Source: Bacteroidota bacterium
GTDB taxonomy: Bacteria > Bacteroidota > Bacteroidia > B-17B0 > Aurantibacillaceae
Direction: 5' to 3'
DNA length: 64,000 nucleotides
NCBI GenBank assembly: GCA_013697245.1
Contig: JACCXH010000051.1
Coordinates: 124,001-188,000 of the forward strand
A program made the position numbers and the translations under genes. Under the pieces are notes generated by a model. That model searched no databases. It was not told the origin of the DNA and worked only from the letters and a program-made list of their open reading frames with translations. Shown here one piece after another: positions 44,646-53,445 of this stretch; within the stretch, counting starts at the first letter, position 1, and every line of letters starts with the position of its first letter.

Positions 44646-44677
44646 TAAAAATAGGGTTAACAAAGTTTAAAAGCAAA
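44646..44677 (-). promoter_or_regulatory. Probable promoter of the pyrR-pyrB unit
   Basis: On the minus strand TTTG (44677-44674) and TATTTTTA (44653-44646) are separated by 20 bp, close to the Bacteroidota pattern TTTG-N19-21-TAnnTTTG with one mismatch. The -7 box ends 19 bp before the pyrR GTG. Confidence 0.45.
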
Positions 44678-44729
44678 TACGTGGATATTTTTATTTAGGG
44701 AAATAATTTGTTACGCGCGCAAGATTATC

Positions 44730-45182
44730 TTATTCCTTGTTCTTGCTATCCAGTAGAATAGTTACGGGGCCGTCGTTAATTAATTCAATTTGCATATCGG
44801 CGCCAAACTGCCCTGTTTTAACTGGTTTACCAAGTAGTTTTTCGATCACGGAAATAAATTGCTCATACAATGGTATAGCAACTTCCGGTTGCGCAGCTTT
44901 AATAAATGAGGGGCGGTTGCCTTTTTTTGTAGAAGCGTATAATGTAAACTGGCTCACAATTAACAGCTCGCCGTTTATTTGTTTTATATCAAGGTTTAAT
45001 TTTCCTTCAGCATCGGCAAAAACACGCATGTTGCAAACTTTAGAGCAAAGCCATTCTATGTCGTTGTTAGTATCGTCACTCTCAATTCCAACAAGGATCA
45101 AAAAACCCGCATTAATAGAGGAGTATAACGCATCATGAATAGAAACATTTGCTTTTTTAACTCTTTGTAAAACCAAACGCAT
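44730..45182 (-). CDS. dtd: D-aminoacyl-tRNA deacylase
   Basis: Dtd removes D-amino acids and glycine mischarged on tRNAs. The 150 residues have both signature motifs: SQFTLYASTKKGNRPSF and the C-terminal NDGPVTILLDS (the NxGPxT form that carries the cross-subunit Gly-cisPro-like motif region). Length is typical. It is divergent from the lipoprotein gene at 45216, with only 33 bp between the starts. Confidence 0.96.
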   Translation of the reverse strand: MRLVLQRVKKANVSIHDALYSSINAGFLILVGIESDDTNNDIEWLCSKVCNMRVFADAEGKLNLDIKQINGELLIVSQFTLYASTKKGNRPSFIKAAQPEVAIPLYEQFISVIEKLLGKPVKTGQFGADMQIELINDGPVTILLDSKNKE

Positions 45183-45215
45183 AATTTTTTATCTTTAACA
45201 CAAAAATAAACTAAA

Positions 45216-46190
45216 ATGAAGAATGTTTTAATTGCCTCCTTATTTTTATTGCTATTTATTTCCTGTAAAAAGAAAGAGACTGTAACAGAAGACCCTACAC
45301 CAGAGCCTACACCTGTGGTTAGTTGCCCTACCTGTAATTTTCCGGATACTATATGGACCAGCGCTGCCACTGGCCCAAAACTTATTTTTAAATTTAAATT
45401 CGACAGTACACAAGTAAGGTTAAATAACTTTGGCTTACCAAGTACTATTCCTGTTGCGAATGCAGGACAATCGCCCGTTTTTAATGGTATGAGTGCTCAT
45501 TATATCGAAATGGCGAAATATGATACAACGCAAGTTGGACACGGTGTTATTTTATACCGAGCAGAAGAAACTAATTGTAGTGGTAATAATGCCATCGTAT
45601 TTTGTAAATCTGTTGTAGCTAAAGAAGGCGATGTATTTTTTTCTGTGCCTATCAACAATATTGCACCAGGCAGTTACAAATGGTTAAGGGTTTCTCTGGC
45701 CTATCAAAATTATGATATAAAAGTAAGGGTTAACACCAATAATTTAACCGGTACGGTAGCTTCGTTTGTTGGGTTTAATACTTATGTTTCGAAATTTAAA
45801 ATGCATAACGCAGTAATGACCCCAACAATAAATGGAGCGGGCAACAAATTACAAGGTTATTGGGGCTTTTACACAAACTATTTAAGTACAGATGTGCGGA
45901 TAGAAGGCCAGGCAGCCCAAACCACCGTGGTTAACCCAAACAGCACCAATTCGCCAATACCCGCCGGTAGTTGTTTGGTTACCGGGCAATTTTATAGTAA
46001 CAGTGCTTCTTCAGTTCAACCTTTAGTAATTACAGGCACTGAAACAAACGATATTATTATAACGGTTTCACTTTCTACCAATAAAAGTTTTGAATGGAAA
46101 GAAACTACCTTTGATGGTCGTTACCAACCGGATGCTAACGAAACGGTTGTAGACATGGGCTTAAGAGGAATGATACCAAAGTTTAATTAA
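45216..46190 (+). CDS. Hypothetical lipoprotein
   Basis: A 324-residue lipoprotein (lipobox FLLLFISC, Cys17) with a PTPEPTP spacer and a beta-sandwich-like body (IIFKFKFDSTQVRLNNFGLPS; RVSLAYQNYDIKVRV). Similar proteins are common and unnamed in Bacteroidota. It has no recognised catalytic motif. It is convergent with the crotonase gene at 46208. No further function can be supported. Confidence 0.8.
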   Translation: MKNVLIASLFLLLFISCKKKETVTEDPTPEPTPVVSCPTCNFPDTIWTSAATGPKLIFKFKFDSTQVRLNNFGLPSTIPVANAGQSPVFNGMSAHYIEMAKYDTTQVGHGVILYRAEETNCSGNNAIVFCKSVVAKEGDVFFSVPINNIAPGSYKWLRVSLAYQNYDIKVRVNTNNLTGTVASFVGFNTYVSKFKMHNAVMTPTINGAGNKLQGYWGFYTNYLSTDVRIEGQAAQTTVVNPNSTNSPIPAGSCLVTGQFYSNSASSVQPLVITGTETNDIIITVSLSTNKSFEWKETTFDGRYQPDANETVVDMGLRGMIPKFN

Positions 46191-46207
46191 TTTTAATTAA
46201 AGCCGGT

Positions 46208-46966
46208 TTAAGTTTTTTGTTTAAATTTATTTATTGCGTTAACAGTAAAATCGCTTAACACCAATTTGCCACTCATTCCGGCACGCTCTATTAATAATGT
46301 ATCCCAGTTCTCTGTACCTTCCCACATTATTTTTTTAAGCATTAACATGGCTTCGGGATTACTTGTTGCTAATTTTGCCGCAAGTGTTTCAACACCTTTA
46401 TCCATTTCTTCTGTTGAAGAAAATAATTCTGCATACAAACCTTTTTCTTTTGCCCATTGCGCAGTTTGCCATTCAGTTGCGTTAATTGTTAACTGACAAA
46501 AAGCAGAAGTGCCAATTTTGCGTTCTACCGCAGGGCCAACCACAAAGGGACCAATGCCAACAGCCAATTCGCTTAATTTTATAGCAGCGGCATCAGTTGC
46601 AAAAGTATAATCGGCACTGGAGGCAATGCCAACACCACCACCAACAGCTTTGGCCTGTACGCGTGCAATTATAAATTTAGGAGCTTTTCGCATAGCATTA
46701 ATAACTGCCGCAAAACCCGAGAAAAATTTTAAACCTGTATCAATATCTTTTATTGCAATTAATTCGTCAAAACTGGCACCGGCACAAAAAGCTTTATCGC
46801 CTTCGCTTTTAAGAACAATAACTTTTGCGTTGCCATCTTTACCAAGCTTTTCTATTTCGGCAGCAAGGCTTCGTAATTGAGTACCCGGCATAGAATTACT
46901 TTGAGGGTGAAAAAAAGTAATTGTTCCAATTCCGTTCTTAATGTCTGATCTTACGAATGCTTCCAT
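46208..46966 (-). CDS. Enoyl-CoA hydratase/isomerase family (crotonase) protein
   Basis: A 252-residue crotonase: the oxyanion-hole motifs CAGASFDELIA and ARVQAKAVGGGVGIASSADYTFA are present, followed by LSELAVGIGPFVVGPAVERKIG. This segment resembles methylglutaconyl-CoA or similar hydratases, but the catalytic glutamates cannot be placed with certainty by eye. It probably acts in acyl-CoA or branched-chain amino acid breakdown. It stands alone between a convergent lipoprotein gene and a terminator. Confidence 0.9.
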   Translation of the reverse strand: MEAFVRSDIKNGIGTITFFHPQSNSMPGTQLRSLAAEIEKLGKDGNAKVIVLKSEGDKAFCAGASFDELIAIKDIDTGLKFFSGFAAVINAMRKAPKFIIARVQAKAVGGGVGIASSADYTFATDAAAIKLSELAVGIGPFVVGPAVERKIGTSAFCQLTINATEWQTAQWAKEKGLYAELFSSTEEMDKGVETLAAKLATSNPEAMLMLKKIMWEGTENWDTLLIERAGMSGKLVLSDFTVNAINKFKQKT

Positions 46967-47007
46967 AGTTAAATATTTGGATACAAATTTATGTAAATAA
47001 CTAACTT

Positions 47008-47043
47008 AAAAAAATCCCCGACTTTTTAGCCGGGGATTTTTTT
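47008..47043 (-). terminator. Strong hairpin terminator after the LamG gene
   Basis: AAAAAAATCCCCG pairs with CGGGGATTTTTTT around a loop ACTTTTTAGC; the stem is GC-rich with A and T tracts on both sides. It lies 51 bp after the end of the minus-strand LamG gene and before the crotonase start, so it separates these two units. Confidence 0.9.
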
Positions 47044-47093
47044 AAGAATAGTAGTCTAGAAACTATAAAATAGTCTTGTTTCTCTCTAACTCG

Positions 47094-49295
47094 TTAGTTC
47101 TTAACAATACGCACTGTTTTTACAACACCATTACTCTCTGCTTTTAAAATGTATAAGCCATTATTAAAGTTGCTTAAGTTAATAGTATGTTTACCATCTG
47201 CTAAATTTTGTATGTAAATTACTTTACCTAAAACATCTACAATAGTAATATCTGTAGTTCCTACTAAATCAAGCGTAAATAAGCCAGTTGAAGGATTAGG
47301 ATAAACACTAATTGCAGAAACAGAGTTGTTGTTAGCTTGTAAGCCTGTACAAGGCGAAACCGCTTGCGAAATAGTAGTTGTGCCAACACAACCATTAGTA
47401 GTACCGGTTACAGTATAAGTAGTGCTTAGGGTTGGCGATACTGCAATAGCTGTTGTTGTTGCACTTGTATTCCAAAGATAAGAAGCTGCTCCGTTTGCAG
47501 TTAATGTTGCAGTTTGACCTGCACAAATTAAAGTTGAGTTACTTACAGCAGATACAGTTGGCGTTGTATTTACGGTTACGTTTGAAATTGCACTATTGCT
47601 ACAAGTTGTAATAGTATTAGTACCACTTAAAGTATAAGTATTACTTGCGGTAGGAGTAAATGCAGTTCCGTTTGTAATACCACCTGTCCAAGTGTAAGTA
47701 TTTGCACCAGTTCCAGTTAACGAAAGTGAATTGGTAGAACAAACTGCAAGCGAAGGGTTAGCATTAACTGTTAATGATACTGGTGCTAAGGCTGTTGTAA
47801 AACCCGAAACAACGCCGCCTGGAGAAACCCAGTTTGAAGTAGCGCCGGCTAAAGCAAAGGTATTTAAAGTGCCATTAAAAGCATTGCTAGTAGCATCATT
47901 TAAAGTTGTTACTGCCGCATTACTTCCAGCCGAAATTCCTTGATTAAAATGATAATTTGCAACCAAATTTGTAGCATTTGCTGGGATTTCACAATTCATA
48001 AATGTGTTAATCTCACATTTAGATCTGTTTGTATTCCAAATTCTAATTTCATCAATGTCTCCATTATAGTTTTCATTTATTCCATTTGCTCCTATAATAA
48101 TTGAATTAGTGGTTGTTGCAAAGGTGTAATTTGATATTGCATTTACACTGGCTGAAAACGCTCCATTAATATATACCGAAATAACCGTGCCGTCAAATAC
48201 CCCAGCTACATGCTGCCATACATTGATTGTAGCCGTAGCAACAGCCGTAGTAACCGCATTGTATAATGCAGTAACCCCTGTGCCAACACCAAATGAATAA
48301 GCATTGTTATCCCTTCTTAATAAAAATTGCAATTGATTGGTTGGTGTATTATAGTTCCCCACAATTACACCTAAACCTGTTAATGAAGTGGGTCTTACCC
48401 ATGCTTCAACTGTTACTTTAGTTTTACCTACTAATGAGTTGGTACTAATTGCTTGTGGTAAAACAACATTGTCGGCCGGTCCTGCATTCGAGAGGTTAAG
48501 TGCTGCACCATTGCAACTTACACCTGAGGTTACACCTCCCGGAGAAACCCAGTTAGATGTTGCTCCCGTTAAAGCCATAGTAGTAAGTGTTCCGGTGTTA
48601 CTATTTCCAGAATCATCTATTGCACTTGTAACAGATGTGTTAACTCCAGCAGCAATGCCTTGGTTAAAATGGTAGTTGGCAAGCAAATTGGGAGCTGAAC
48701 CATTAATTTCACAATTCCTAGTATTTTGTATATCTGCTTGACTTCTCGCAACATTCCAAATACGTACCTCATCAATATCACCTGCAAAAAACTCTGATGC
48801 TGATTCTCCACCAATCATTAGAGAGTTTGTTGCTGTGGCAAACGTATTAGAAGTAACGGCTGTAGCAGAAGCGACACCATTAATATACAAAGTCATAACT
48901 GTACCATTAAATACGCCTGCAACGTGTTGCCAAACATTTATTGTAGCCGAACCAGCTGTTAGTGGTGTGTTAGAATAAGTAGTATTATTGCCTGGGCCAG
49001 CCCAAAATACCCAAGAGTCGTTTTGGCGTCGAATCATAAATTGCATACTATTACCTGGACTGTTATAGTTACCAACTACCATACCTAAACCAACGGTACT
49101 TGTTGGCCTAACCCATGCCTCAACTGTAACTTTGTTGTTTCCAACTAAACTACTTGTAGCAGATGTTCCAATAACAACCTTGTCATTAACGCCATCAAAA
49201 TTAAGAGCTGCGCCGGTTTGTGCCTCTACGCTAACTCCAAAGCCTAATGCTAAAGTAAGGCATAGTGTTTTAATCATTTGTTTTGTTTTTTTCAT
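47094..49295 (-). CDS. Duplicated LamG-domain surface protein with T9SS sorting domain
   Basis: A 733-residue secreted protein with two LamG/concanavalin-like domains (about residues 28-250 and 265-500). They share nearly the same motifs: GAALNFDGVNDKVVIG against GAALNLSNAGPADNVVLP, KVTVEAWVRPTS, INVWQHVAGVF and GDIDEVRIWN, with the end NYHFNQGI then TSNWVSPGG. Two Ig-like modules follow (CSTNSLSLTG and CAGQTATLTANGA), then a type A T9SS domain (AISVYPNPSTGLFTLDL). It probably binds carbohydrate or acts in adhesion at the cell surface. The gene is divergent from an AraC regulator. Confidence 0.9.
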   Translation of the reverse strand: MKKTKQMIKTLCLTLALGFGVSVEAQTGAALNFDGVNDKVVIGTSATSSLVGNNKVTVEAWVRPTSTVGLGMVVGNYNSPGNSMQFMIRRQNDSWVFWAGPGNNTTYSNTPLTAGSATINVWQHVAGVFNGTVMTLYINGVASATAVTSNTFATATNSLMIGGESASEFFAGDIDEVRIWNVARSQADIQNTRNCEINGSAPNLLANYHFNQGIAAGVNTSVTSAIDDSGNSNTGTLTTMALTGATSNWVSPGGVTSGVSCNGAALNLSNAGPADNVVLPQAISTNSLVGKTKVTVEAWVRPTSLTGLGVIVGNYNTPTNQLQFLLRRDNNAYSFGVGTGVTALYNAVTTAVATATINVWQHVAGVFDGTVISVYINGAFSASVNAISNYTFATTTNSIIIGANGINENYNGDIDEIRIWNTNRSKCEINTFMNCEIPANATNLVANYHFNQGISAGSNAAVTTLNDATSNAFNGTLNTFALAGATSNWVSPGGVVSGFTTALAPVSLTVNANPSLAVCSTNSLSLTGTGANTYTWTGGITNGTAFTPTASNTYTLSGTNTITTCSNSAISNVTVNTTPTVSAVSNSTLICAGQTATLTANGAASYLWNTSATTTAIAVSPTLSTTYTVTGTTNGCVGTTTISQAVSPCTGLQANNNSVSAISVYPNPSTGLFTLDLVGTTDITIVDVLGKVIYIQNLADGKHTINLSNFNNGLYILKAESNGVVKTVRIVKN

Positions 49296-49344
49296 AATTA
49301 TTAGTTGAGATTTATATTAGTAATTGTTGATTTTAAGTGCGATC

Positions 49345-49366
49345 ATGTTAATATTACAATGTTAAT
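49345..49366. promoter_or_regulatory. Direct repeat ATGTTAAT in a divergent promoter region
   Basis: Two exact copies of ATGTTAAT (49345-49352 and 49359-49366, 14 bp start to start) lie between the divergent LamG gene and AraC-type gene. Regulator binding is possible, but the spacing does not fit a typical AraC pair, and the region is very AT-rich. Confidence 0.2.
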
Positions 49367-49470
49367 AAAATGAAGCAAACAAAAATTATCATTAAAGACA
49401 AAAATATTTTAATTTTAAAATATATCTACACTTACATTTATAGTTGAATAAATTGCAATATTACCTTTTT

Positions 49471-50547
49471 ATGAAATTTACAATAAACAATTTTTTGAGC
49501 AAAATAAACAAGTACTCTTTTAAAATTAAAGACGGTGTGTGTGTATTACCTTTTTTGGCAAACTCACCCAAGTTAATTTTTGACAGTATGATCGGCTTGC
49601 CTTTTACTAAGTATAATGATAGTATGAAATGCCATTCGGTTAAAAACATATTTGTAACCGGAGACTCTTATTTTTATGAATTAGAAGAAGGGCTTTGGGT
49701 TTATTATGCAAAACTAAATAACAAAGTAAGTTTTGAACATAAGTTGTTTTATGATGATAAGCTGCCTGCTGAGTATTATGTGCTGAGTTATAACATTGTT
49801 ACACGCGAGGATAATAAAAATTTTGCCTTAGTAAATGGCATTTCATTTAATAATTATTCGTGGAATGTATTAAAGCCAAAAAGTGTATCGAGTGTTATTT
49901 ATTTTAAAGGAACTAAAATTAAAACCATGGGGCTTTATATTAGCGAAACATGGATTAAAAAGAAACTTGTGCGTCAAAATGGCTATGCTAACAGTTATTT
50001 TGAAACGTTTATTAATGGTTTAGTTAAAAAAAATATTTGGCAAGAGTACCAGCATGGAGCTCATCAAATAAATAAGGATATTGAAAAAATAGTACAATTG
50101 CAGGAACTGAATGAACGTAAACTAGCATTGCATGAGTGGGCCAATAATTTTATAAATTTATTGATTACGAACTACCCTACCAATCATCATTTGCAAGAGG
50201 CTTCTAACTATGATGCCGATGTACATCGTAAAATGGCAAAGGTAGAAAATAGTTTAATGAAAAATTTATTAGGTGTTTTTCCGGGTATTGATGTATTAGC
50301 TGAAGATGTAAGCATATCACCAACAAAATTAAAAACCGATTTTAAAAATTTTTATGGCGAGCCTGTTTATCAATACTACCTAAACAAAAAACTCGATTAT
50401 GCCACTACCTTACTTAAAGCCAAGCAATTTAAAATAAAAGAAATAGCTATAATTTTGAATTATGGAAATGAAGGAAATTTTACAAGAGCCTTTAAAACAC
50501 GTTTTAACAAATTGCCATCGGATGTTAGAGAACATAAAAGTTCTTAA
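49471..50547 (+). CDS. AraC-family transcriptional regulator
   Basis: About 358 residues. The C-terminal 100 residues form an AraC-type double helix-turn-helix: IDVLAEDVSISPTKLKTDFKNFYGEPVYQYYLNKKLDYATTLLKAKQFKIKEIAIILNYGNEGNFTRAFKTRFNKLPSDVREH. The N-terminal part has no recognised cupin motif. Translation is placed at ATG 49471, a TTG nine codons upstream being less likely. It diverges from the LamG surface-protein gene and may control it, which is inferred from position only. Confidence 0.9.
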   Translation: MKFTINNFLSKINKYSFKIKDGVCVLPFLANSPKLIFDSMIGLPFTKYNDSMKCHSVKNIFVTGDSYFYELEEGLWVYYAKLNNKVSFEHKLFYDDKLPAEYYVLSYNIVTREDNKNFALVNGISFNNYSWNVLKPKSVSSVIYFKGTKIKTMGLYISETWIKKKLVRQNGYANSYFETFINGLVKKNIWQEYQHGAHQINKDIEKIVQLQELNERKLALHEWANNFINLLITNYPTNHHLQEASNYDADVHRKMAKVENSLMKNLLGVFPGIDVLAEDVSISPTKLKTDFKNFYGEPVYQYYLNKKLDYATTLLKAKQFKIKEIAIILNYGNEGNFTRAFKTRFNKLPSDVREHKSS

Positions 50548-50620
50548 AATTTTTAAGAGTATTAGAACCTAACCTAAATAAAAAAACTACCTTTTTTATG
50601 GGTATTTTTTTCCTTGTAAC

Positions 50621-52246
50621 CTAGATGAACATCATTAAGGGGTTCTCAATAAATGTTTTTAAGGTTTGCAAAAACGCTGCTCCTGTTGCGCCATCTACTG
50701 TTCTATGATCGCAGGCAAGTGTTAGCATCATTGTATTTCCGGGCACAACCAAATTATTTTTTACAACAGGCACTTGCCTGATGGCGCCAACAGAAAGTAT
50801 ACACGATTCAGGTGTGTTGATAATGGATGTAAATGATTCTATACCAAACATACCTAAATTAGAAACTGTAAATGTATTTCCTTCCCAATCGGATGGTTGT
50901 AATTTTTTATCTTTTGCACGTTTACCAAGATCTTTTACTTCCGAAGAAATTTGTGATAAAGATTTTTGATCGGCAAAACGAACTACCGGAACCAACAAGC
51001 CATCTTCTACTGCAACTGCCACACCAATATGAATGTGAGAGTAGGTGCGGATCTTATCGCCCAACCAGGAAGTGTTTACTTTTGGATGTTTGCGTAACGC
51101 TGCAGCGCATGCTTTTATAACAAGATCGTTAAAAGATATTTTTGTATCGGGAACAGCATTGATAGAATTACGGGCAGCAATGGCATTATCCATATCCACT
51201 TCAATATTTAAAACAAAAGATGGCGCGCCATTTGTACTTTCTAATAAACGCTTAGCGATAACCTTGCGCATTTGAGAAGCAGGCTCATCTGTAAAACTTT
51301 CAGTTCCTAATTGAACAGAAGATGATTTTCCACCACCAACAGTAGCACCGCCTCCGCCGCCTTTATAATTTTCAATATCTGCTTTGGTAATTCTGCCATT
51401 ATCTGCGGTACCTTTTACTTTGCTTAGGTCAATCCCTTTTTCTTTAGCTAAAACTTTTGCAAGGGGAGATGCTTTTATTCTTCCGCCATCGGCAGTTATA
51501 TTGTTAGATGTTTCTTGTTTTGTGTTTGTTGTTTCTTGTTTATTCCCGGTTTCTTGTTTCTTGTTCTCTGTTTCTTGTTTAGTGTTTCCTGAAGACTGTT
51601 GACTAACAGAAGCAATTACAGCTTTCATATCTTCATCGCCTTTACCAAGAATAGCTAAAACACTATCAACCGGTACACTTTTTCCTTCTTCAACACCAAT
51701 GTGCATTAATACACCATCCTGAAAGGATTCAAATTCCATAGTCGCTTTATCGGTTTCAATATCTGCTAAAAGATCGCCGCTCTTTACTTTATCACCAACT
51801 TTTTTATGCCATTTAGCAACAACACCATCTGTCATTGTATCGCTTAGTTTTGGCATGCGCACAACTTGTATGGTTGTGGGTAAAGCTGTTTCTTGTTTTT
51901 TTGTTTCGGGTTTCGAGTTGGCAGAACTGTCTTGTGTTTTGTTTTCTTGTTTTTTTTCTTCCACTTTTCCGCCGGAACTTCCGTTCAATAAACCGCTAAT
52001 ATCTTCTCCTTCTTTACCAAGAATAGCAATAACGCTATCAACAGGTACGGGTTGTTTTTCCTGAACCCCTATGTGTAATAACACACCATCCTGGAAAGAT
52101 TCAAATTCCATTGTAGCTTTATCGGTTTCAATATCAGCTAATAGCTCACCGCTTTTAACTTTATCGCCAACTTTTTTATGCCATTTTGCAATTACACCAT
52201 CTGTCATGGTATCACTCAATTTGGGCATCCTAACAACTTCTGCCAT
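50621..52246 (-). CDS. pdhC: Dihydrolipoamide acetyltransferase, pyruvate dehydrogenase E2
   Basis: E2 moves the acetyl group to CoA in the PDH complex. The 541 residues contain two lipoyl domains with the lysine in IETDKATMEFESF (the copies are nearly identical), a peripheral subunit-binding domain (IKASPLAKVLAKEKGIDLSKVKGTADNGRITKADIENY) and the catalytic domain ending HRTVDGATGAAFL. The linkers are unusual: one is built of KQET units encoded by a DNA repeat. The pdhA gene lies upstream. lipA in this window would lipoylate it. Confidence 0.96.
   Translation of the reverse strand: MAEVVRMPKLSDTMTDGVIAKWHKKVGDKVKSGELLADIETDKATMEFESFQDGVLLHIGVQEKQPVPVDSVIAILGKEGEDISGLLNGSSGGKVEEKKQENKTQDSSANSKPETKKQETALPTTIQVVRMPKLSDTMTDGVVAKWHKKVGDKVKSGDLLADIETDKATMEFESFQDGVLMHIGVEEGKSVPVDSVLAILGKGDEDMKAVIASVSQQSSGNTKQETENKKQETGNKQETTNTKQETSNNITADGGRIKASPLAKVLAKEKGIDLSKVKGTADNGRITKADIENYKGGGGGATVGGGKSSSVQLGTESFTDEPASQMRKVIAKRLLESTNGAPSFVLNIEVDMDNAIAARNSINAVPDTKISFNDLVIKACAAALRKHPKVNTSWLGDKIRTYSHIHIGVAVAVEDGLLVPVVRFADQKSLSQISSEVKDLGKRAKDKKLQPSDWEGNTFTVSNLGMFGIESFTSIINTPESCILSVGAIRQVPVVKNNLVVPGNTMMLTLACDHRTVDGATGAAFLQTLKTFIENPLMMFI
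51510..51579 (-). repeat. GTTTCTTGTT repeats encoding the E2 linker
   Basis: Five exact copies of GTTTCTTGTT (starts 51510, 51531, 51549, 51556, 51570; two overlap) lie inside pdhC, and a sixth is at 51888 in the first linker. Translated on the minus strand they give KQETENKKQETGNKQETTN-type peptide between the second lipoyl domain and the subunit-binding domain. Confidence 0.8.
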
Positions 52247-52300
52247 ACTTTATGAAATTAAAATTTTTAGATTCTATATTTTATTATAAAAATTTATTTA

Positions 52301-53314
52301 TTATTCAATGATAAACGGATAGTTTGGTTCCGCATATACATCTTTAAAAAGCTCTTCCGGTTCAGGATATGGACTATCTTCTGCAAATTGAACGGACTCA
52401 TCCACTAAAGCTTTTACTTTTGCATCAATAGCTTCAATGGCTGCATCATCTATCCATTTATTTTCCTTTAAAGTAGCAAGTACTTTTAAAATAGGATCTT
52501 GTTGCTGGTACTCTTTTACTTCGTCTTTTGTGCGGTAAGATTGCGCATCGCTCATGCTATGACCTTTGTAGCGATATGTTTTCATCTCTAAAAAGGTTGG
52601 TCCGTCACCCCTGCGGGCACGCGCCACAGCTTCTTCCATGGCTTCATGTACCGCTTCAACCGTTAAACCGTCAACCGGTTTTGCAGGCATATCATAAGCT
52701 AAACCTAATTTCCATAACTCGTGAACGTTGCTGGTGCGCTCTACAGATGTACCCATGGCGTATTGATTATTTTCAACTATAAAAACTACGGGTAATTTCC
52801 AGGTCATTGCCATATTAAATGCCTCGTGTAAGGCACCTTGTCTAACAGCGCCGTCACCCATTGAGCATACGCAAACGTTATCGGTACCTAAATATTTTTC
52901 AGCAAATGCAATTCCTGCTCCAAGAGGTATCTGTCCGCCAACAATACCGTGGCCGCCAACAAAACCATGTTCTTTACTAAAAATATGCATACTACCACCT
53001 TTGCCTTTACTGCAACCGGTTATTTTGGCATACATCTCCGCCATTACATACTTGGGGTGTAAGCCAAGGCCAATTGGGTGCGCGTGATCGCGGTAGGCCG
53101 TAATATGTTTATCTCCTTTTTTTGTAGCGCTTACTGTACCCGCCACTATGGCTTCCTGGCCAATGTAGAGGTGACAAAAACCTTTTATCTTTTGTTGCAC
53201 GTAAACCTGTCCGGTTTTTTCTTCGAACTTGCGCATTAACAACATTGATTCGTACCAGGTTAAATAATGTTCTTTGGTGAACTTCAATTTTTTTTCAGTC
53301 AACGTTTTAGCCAT
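52301..53314 (-). CDS. pdhA: Pyruvate dehydrogenase E1 component, alpha subunit
   Basis: The E1-alpha subunit binds thiamine diphosphate and decarboxylates pyruvate. The 337 residues have FCHLYIGQEAI, the ThDP motif GDGAVRQGALHEAFNMAMTWKLPVVFIVENNQYAMGT, and ERTSNVHELWKLGLAYDMPAKPVDGL followed by RYKGHSMSDAQSYRTKDEVKEY with the phosphorylation-loop region. Translation begins at ATG 53314 (MAKTLTEKKL), not at an ATG 17 codons upstream. pdhB is absent here, as commonly seen in Bacteroidota where it is encoded elsewhere. Confidence 0.95.
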   Translation of the reverse strand: MAKTLTEKKLKFTKEHYLTWYESMLLMRKFEEKTGQVYVQQKIKGFCHLYIGQEAIVAGTVSATKKGDKHITAYRDHAHPIGLGLHPKYVMAEMYAKITGCSKGKGGSMHIFSKEHGFVGGHGIVGGQIPLGAGIAFAEKYLGTDNVCVCSMGDGAVRQGALHEAFNMAMTWKLPVVFIVENNQYAMGTSVERTSNVHELWKLGLAYDMPAKPVDGLTVEAVHEAMEEAVARARRGDGPTFLEMKTYRYKGHSMSDAQSYRTKDEVKEYQQQDPILKVLATLKENKWIDDAAIEAIDAKVKALVDESVQFAEDSPYPEPEELFKDVYAEPNYPFIIE

Positions 53315-53445
53315 ATGCCAGAATTTGTATGTCACAAAAATAGCAGAAAAATGCACAAAAAGCACTTAAAATTCACAATCGTTCAAATAGATTGGGCAAA
53401 GTTTTATTCTTTGTATATTTTTACAGGATTTGCCATTAAAAACAG

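Noticed and set aside
44737-45138. A 133-codon open frame antisense to dtd
   Set aside because: dtd on the minus strand has both signature motifs; the plus-strand frame lacks any recognised feature.
46183-46202. TTTAATTAATTTTAATTAAA palindrome at the convergent lipoprotein/crotonase junction as a terminator
   Set aside because: The stem is entirely A/T with a poorly defined loop and could be chance in such AT-rich DNA; support is too weak for a feature.
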